A stretch of DNA of 37,500 nt, taken from positions 10,001 through 47,500 of the forward strand of contig JAHBMJ010001923.1 of the NCBI GenBank assembly GCA_018398765.1, written 5' to 3'. The first letter of the stretch is position 1. Each line of letters starts with the position of its first letter. The notes below the pieces were generated by a model. That model was not told where the DNA came from, ran no database searches, and was given only the letters and a program-made list of their open reading frames with translations. This DNA is from Chromera velia (lineage: Eukaryota > Sar > Chromeraceae). Shown here in pieces: positions 31,831 to 37,500 of the stretch. The translations under genes were made by a program, and so were the position numbers.

Positions 31831-33801
31831 AGAGTCTTTTCAGTAAAAATTGTGAGCGTGATTGATTGTGACCGGTCTAATCCAGGCCGGGAGAAGACGC
31901 AGTCCACATTTTTTTGTGAAGAGACGTTAATTTCTGACGGAGACGGGCAATGCCATGCATCAACAAACTGAATAGACAGAGGCAGAAAAGAAAACAGACA
32001 GAAATACCAGGCCAATACATACGCAGGACATTCAAGGACAGCTACATATACGCCTTCAGTCCCAGTCGATACTGAATGCTGCAAACACAGAGCGGGAACA
32101 GCTTAAGCGTTTAACGATTTTCCAAGAATCTATGAAGACACACAAACAGTTACAGAGAGCTGTGCATTGCTTCGACGTCTCACCCGATGTTGGTGTGCAG
32201 CTGACAGTGTTGAAAGTCTTGGAGCGAATCGAGAGAAGAGGGATGCAGATCGATCATCGATGGCCGGCGGAGACGGCACTCTTCTTGTGGTCCCGAAAGA
32301 GGGCAACTCAACGACGTCTCAAAGTTTTTTAAAAGAACAATGACCAGACGATCCCTCTTCTTTCTTTCTTGATACGTATGCTGGAAGAGTGTGACACGTA
32401 TTATTTGGCAGTACTAACTATAAAACCATGCTAAAACCACCTGCCTACTTTGGACGCACTGGCAACAAGTGATAGCGGATTAAACGAGGGTAGATAATTA
32501 ATTTTTGACGCTTTTCTGAGCCACTGAGGAGCGGCTAAAGCTTTCTGGGGCCTTTTTTTTTTACCAAAGCTCCATGCATGGTGGGCTCTAGGGAAAGTTT
32601 GGTAAGTGTCCCCCACTTCGCTTTCCAAGGCCACATGGCTCGATGCATGGATATCGCGCCTTAATCCGAATCGTTTTGGTACAATTAAGTTCTAGGCCGG
32701 GTTGCTTCACGCTCATGATCGAGCGCGCAGTCACGCTTTTGGGGCCGGGATGTATATATTCATATTAATATGAGAGTGGGCGTACGCTGCGTACCGACGT
32801 TGTTGTGGTGGGTACTCTAGCTCCCGTTGTTGAGTCCGGCATTGAAAGAGGAACACATACAAAAGTTCTTCTCTTTCGAGGCGTTGTGAGTGGCGCATAC
32901 GTCGGGATGCCTTTTTATGCATGCTCCTCTTTTGCAACACTATATACGATATTATTACTCAGAAAGATGGGGAACCCGCTAACCATTCATTCAACAATTG
33001 CCATGCAGTGTGCAGATTGAGTTGTACAACTCAAATAAAGTAAAGTGAACTTGAGTTTCGAAGGAAAATGATGTTCAAAAAGCTTCAGAGTAATTGCGGG
33101 GGCCGGCTTATATATAGAGAAATTTTTATGTGTCCCTTCCAGTTGGGCCTGAATGGCAACTATGTGCGCACAAATCACTATACTTGGTTATATAAGCTAT
33201 ATAGTAAGATTTGGACATGATTTGGTCCCAAAATGCAAATTTCTGCACAGGTGGTGCCCACGCAGTCATCTCAGACGCGAGTATAGTATAGTAAGATACA
33301 CATTTTTTCGCAAACTTAATTTGGCCGCGCGTGTATATATATATACGTGCGCATGCTTGCATGTGCATGCATGCATATATATATGCATTTTTGCATGATC
33401 TATCGACGTTCGAATCAATGACTTAATTGAGAAGCTCGATCGACGCAACGACATTCATTTGATTTTGAAAGTAGACCTACAAGCCCCAACCGTACCCTCA
33501 TTCATTCATCAAAGCACTCTGGAAGCAGAGAACCCGCGCGTACGCGCCTATCTGTCCTGGGGAGCCGAAAAGAAATGTAAACTCACTGGACAGTCTCTGA
33601 AAGATCTCATCGGATTTATCGTTTGCGCTCCTTGATCGATCCATACACGACTCGCTCAAACGCGCCTTTTTTATCGTACATCTGGAAGAATCAAAGCATA
33701 TTAAGGGTTTTTTCTTCTATTCGAATAATTTGGACGTTGTTGTATACCTGAATTGACACAAACATACAGATTTGCCCAGCTGTATTTCGCACACAGGCGC
33801 A
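31831..33801. other. No gene seen; upstream region of the coiled-coil gene
   Basis: Only short frames. It contains CGTACG at 32781-32786 and in a 12-base palindrome GCGCGTACGCGC at 33536-33547, about 255 bases before the next start codon. TGCATGCATGCA is at 33364-33375 beside TATATATA runs. The last few hundred bases may act as promoter. Confidence 0.4.
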
Positions 33802-35006
33802 ATGCAGTACAACGCGTTCACGGCCAACGACCTTCTTCTGAAGAAGCAGGAGGAGGTGGATAGGTACAAGGCACGTGAAGAAATCCTGAAGCAGAAAATC
33901 GAAGAGCTGACATCGTCAGTGATTTAATTCATCATGCATTTCACTTCATTCCATTCATGCATGCTCCTCATTTCGCTTCACTTCATTCTTCGTCTTCGTA
34001 TACCCACACAGTCTTGTGATGTCTGTTTGATTTTTGAATCTCTGTTCGTCTTCTCGGCAGTCTCTCCTGCTGCTGCCTTCGCTGGAGAGCAGCTCACATG
34101 CATGCGTGGATGTAAAAGTGCACGTAACTATGTACCCGTTCATGCAACGGGTCATGCGTGCATGCTTTCCTCGGCCTGTTGGTGAAGTCATGCAGTCTCC
34201 GTTTGCGTGTATGCATACATGTCTCTCCCTGGGTATTCTATTAACAGCACCCACAGAAGCAAAGACTAAAATGGCCAAGAGGAAGTAAACGGCCCTGGTG
34301 TTAGTCGAGTATCGACAAGGACACTGTGGTGACCTCTGCGAGGAGCCTGGATGTACGCACGCAGGGGGAAAAACCGGGGAGACAACTAGCGAGCGTGCTC
34401 CAAGAGCCACTGAATCGTCTGCTTCTTCTCAACTGATTGCGTGCAGAAATTATGAAAAACTGCGCACAGATAAAAACAACATGGAAGCGTGAGTCCATCC
34501 TTTCCTTTGTTTCTCCGCCCCTCTCTCTATCTCTCTCTGACTTCCTTCCCTTGAAGTCGTTCACACATCTGGCTACCTCTCCTTCCCTTCTTTCTTTTCT
34601 TTCTTGCACCATTCGTGTCTCAATCTTTTCCTTTTAGGTCTCTAGGACCGACATTCCTTTTCCTCCCCCCATACCTGCTTTTCACACCCATACAGAAAGC
34701 GTACGGATGCTATCAGTCGGGACTCTCGTATGCCTGCATGTACTTCTCGATGGATGCATTGGTTTCCTTCCTGCCTGTCCTCCTTTTCTCACACGCTGAT
34801 TCATCTTCCTGTCCTGCTTTAAATTCCTCTGTCCTCCTTCCTTTCTACAGTGACCTGAAGACCAAAACGGGGTCAGTTGAGAAACTGTCTTTGTCGTTTC
34901 CTGTTTTGCATTTGGCTTCCTGTGTGTGGGTCGTGGTTTCGGACCTTTTTTTCTTTTGAGCAGGACGTGAATTCTCTTTGACACTCTCCAGGTTCCTTCT
35001 CCCCTG

Positions 35007-35064
<58 letters not shown>

Positions 35065-37037
35065 GTTCCACTGATTGTACATGAACTCGTGCGTGTATGC
35101 AGTGTCTGCTCTCCATGTTTCGTGCTTCCCAATTATGACCAACTAGGATTTGCATTTTTGGCGTATATAATGCTCGAAAGTGGGTCGTCGGTGTTCTGAG
35201 AAAGTCAATGCTCGATTGTCGTGAGCCTCCGAAAAGAGGTATGCTCAGCATCCAAAAAAGAAACCTCCCCCCCATGAATTGCTTTGATGTCTTTACCCCC
35301 TGTTCTGTGCCCATGTTCGTTTTGCCCGCCTGCTTCTCCCTCACGATCCCTCTCCCACTTCTTCTCTTGCCTGACCTTCTCAGGGAGTCCTTCCATCTAA
35401 ACCTTGCTCTCTTGAAAGAACGGGAAGAGAAGGGAGAACTGTCCAAGGCCCTCAAGCAGCCCTCGAGATTCATGCCTCAGATTGACAGCCAGACAGGTCA
35501 CTGGAGGAGACTTGACTTAACTGACGGAAACGGAAATTCACAGTCACCTCCCTCTTCGTCAAACGCAAATGCCAACAGTCTGGTGTGTGAATCCCAAAAG
35601 GACAAGGAGAGGGAAGGGGGCGAAGAGGGAACTCCCCAACAGACCACTGGGAGTAGCAGCAATAGAGCTCTCAACGGAGAGGGCGACGCTTCCTCTGTCT
35701 CCAACTCCCTTGCATCTGCCCGAAAGCTCAACAACAGCCGGCAACAGGGTTCAGCCGGGTGGGGGGGAAAAGGAGCTAACGGGGTGATCAATGAGGCCAA
35801 GGAGAATGTGGTGCGTTTCTCGAAGGAGTTCATCCAAAAGAAGGTGACAGCCCTGGAGACTGAAGTCAACACTCAGAAGGCAAAGGTGCAGACTCTGTCT
35901 TCTGAGTTGGCAGCCACAAAGAACGAGCTGCAGTCGACGGAACAGCAACGAAGAAGCGCAGAAGAAATGCTCACGGGGCTCAAGGTGGGTGTGCATCCCA
36001 GCGAACATTTTTGGTGTTCTACGGTATCTGTGCATCTCTCAGTGTCTTTCTTCAGTCCAAAAAGACCCTTCCCTCTATCTCCCATTTGTTTTAGACACTC
36101 TCGCTGAATTGATCGATCGGCACTGGACTGTGCCAATGATCGGGACAAATATTTAGGCCTCCCTTTAGCCAATGTTACAGATGAAAAGAAAAACAGAAGG
36201 AATGTCGGCATTGGCAAAGGCATTTTCCCAATCCCCTTTCTCTCTCACTCCTCCCCCACACACACGCACACAAAAGTGAGAGAATGAGACAGACAGAAAG
36301 ACAGACAGACAAATGACGCAGAATTGATGCCCCCGTGAGTACTTCTGCAGACCGAGATCACAACTTTGAGATCCCAAAACGCAGAGGCAGCAGCAATGCA
36401 AGAGAAGACATTCAAGGTCCGTCGGTCGGGCAGCTAGGCAGATGACTCGATCGTCAGCTGAGAATTCACAGAAGTTCCCAATGTAACCGTCCCGCAATAA
36501 TCCAACCCAAACACTCTTGGAAAATGGACAGTTAACAGCCCCTTGTTTTTGTTTAGTGCTTGCTTTAATTGTTCTTCGTATCTTCCTTTGGTTGGAGGTT
36601 TTTGGTGCTTCGTTCGCTCTCTTCATCGATACACTACGCTTAGTTTTCTTGTGCCTCTTATGACAACTGAGTCGACTGACTTCTCCCTCCAGGAGCTTCC
36701 CTCCCGAGCCTTTTTTTGCATTTCAAGATCTTCACAGTTCTTTTCATACTGCTCAACACAATCAAAGCGATCTCACGATTCAGACGGATGCGGGTGGACA
36801 CTGTAATTTTGTCGACTGCTTTGTTCTTCCCCCCCCCCCCTCTCTCTCTCTGGGGTTGACTGCTGGGTGACTCAGGTCAAGCTGAGCCAACTCCAGGTGG
36901 ACTTCGAGAAGTCGCGATCCAAAGGGGAGGCGTCAGAGGCCGCCGCGCAACAAGAGAGAGAGAGGGTGATGCAGCTGCGGATGGAATTGGAAGACCTGAG
37001 GGAGGAGAGAGGGAGAGAGAGAGAGGAACTCAACCAG
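33802..37037 (+). CDS. Coiled-coil protein with microexons, 3' end open
   Basis: Five exons join in phase: 33802-33914, 34447-34488, 34851-34871 (21 bases), 35384-35984 and 36876-37037, giving 313 residues with the frame still open at the last donor (CAG|GT at 37038). The start at 33802 is the first Met of MQYNAFTANDLLLKKQEEVD. Residues 8-90 are a charged coiled coil; 100-200 are Ser/Asn/Gly-rich; 195-313 are again coiled coil with Lys/Glu/Gln heptads (for example ALETEVNTQKAKVQTLSSEL). The family is unrecognised; structural or scaffold roles are common for such proteins. If unspliced after exon 5, it stops two codons later. Later exons probably lie beyond 37100 or outside the window. Confidence 0.72.
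35006..35062. repeat. CT then GT microsatellite in an intron
   Basis: CT (35006-35034) passes directly to GT (35035-35062), in the intron 34872-35383 of the coiled-coil gene. Confidence 0.9.
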
Positions 37038-37071
37038 GTCTGCTAATTTGTGCGCTTCTTTGGGTCTCCGT

Positions 37072-37105
<34 letters not shown>

Positions 37106-37500
37106 GCGTTCCCTCCCCTCTTGTGTGCCTGGGGTTAGGTGGTTCCTTGATCCCAAAATTCATTGAGAGATACTAGCTCCTTCTGGTCAATTATACCGAT
37201 ATGAATGGGACGTAAGCAGAAGACCGTTCACATCCGAGGAGTCTCCTCGAACCTCTTTCTCTCATCAGCTTCCTTTCTCATCATGACCCTCGATCCCTGT
37301 TAATGCATTGGGTTCGATTTTCTTTTCTGTCAATTTTTTTTCTTATTTCGAGTGAAGTGGAGTGCACATCTGCATGAGCGGGCAGTTGGGAGACCTACGT
37401 CGAAGAAAGAGTGATTGGAGCGACAGGTGCGGTTCCGTTCCTGTACGCACTCAAGCAGCGCCGTGACATTTCGTTCAGCATTTGACTTGCGTTTGTCTCA
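37038..37500. other. Intron or 3' region of the coiled-coil gene
   Basis: A CT run lies at 37074-37101. No acceptor followed by coiled-coil sequence could be picked with confidence before the window ends. Confidence 0.4.

Overview
The window looks like nuclear DNA of a photosynthetic alveolate, most likely a chromerid alga such as Chromera velia. This is an inference. It rests on intron-rich GT-AG genes with G/C-ending codons, very dense CT/TG/GAGT microsatellites, and a zeaxanthin-epoxidase-like enzyme whose N-terminus reads as a signal peptide followed by a complex-plastid transit peptide starting with Phe. It also rests on repeated TGCATGCA, a word known as an ApiAP2-type binding site in Apicomplexa. 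No bacterial, viral or organellar gene cluster is visible.

Layout. (1) 640-2985, minus: a membrane-anchored or secreted protein of unknown family in at least four phase-consistent exons. (2) 3814-7880, plus: a 950-residue, four-exon helical-repeat protein with a mitochondrial-like N-terminus and acidic tail, divergent from (1). (3) 7881-9830: an AT-rich, CTAG-rich island holding a probable non-autonomous DNA transposon built around a TCAC satellite. (4) 10550-10816, minus: TIM9, the small Tim chaperone. (5) 11549-12083, plus: a tentative small secreted protein. (6) about 13000-13727: an exon with coding potential on both strands, minus favoured. (7) 14600-16030: microsatellites and a second AT-rich island. 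(8) 17214-18965, minus: intronless zeaxanthin-epoxidase-like monooxygenase, divergent from (9). (9) 19844-23786, plus: a 903-residue, five-exon NYN-domain nuclease-like protein. (10) 25280-26760: third AT-rich island and a tetranucleotide microsatellite. (11) 27300-28026, minus: a candidate N-myristoylated C2-like protein with an in-frame stop. (12) 28810-30060: two copies of a dispersed repeat that differ only by transitions, mostly CpG decay. (13) 30430-31830: AT-rich, then purine-rich simple repeats. (14) 33802 onward, plus: a coiled-coil protein with microexons, running towards or past the window end.

The genes do not form an operon or an obvious pathway. Two (TIM9 and possibly the helical-repeat protein) point to mitochondria, one (the epoxidase) to the plastid, and one (NYN) to RNA processing. 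Exon models were built by hand, matching splice signals and reading phase; they are predictions. The most interesting non-gene signals are the CTAG-rich AT islands, the CpG-decayed repeat pair, the inverted-repeat element with ATTGTGWCACAAT boxes, GC-rich CGTACG palindromes upstream of gene starts, and a CT/CA/GA intronic hairpin.
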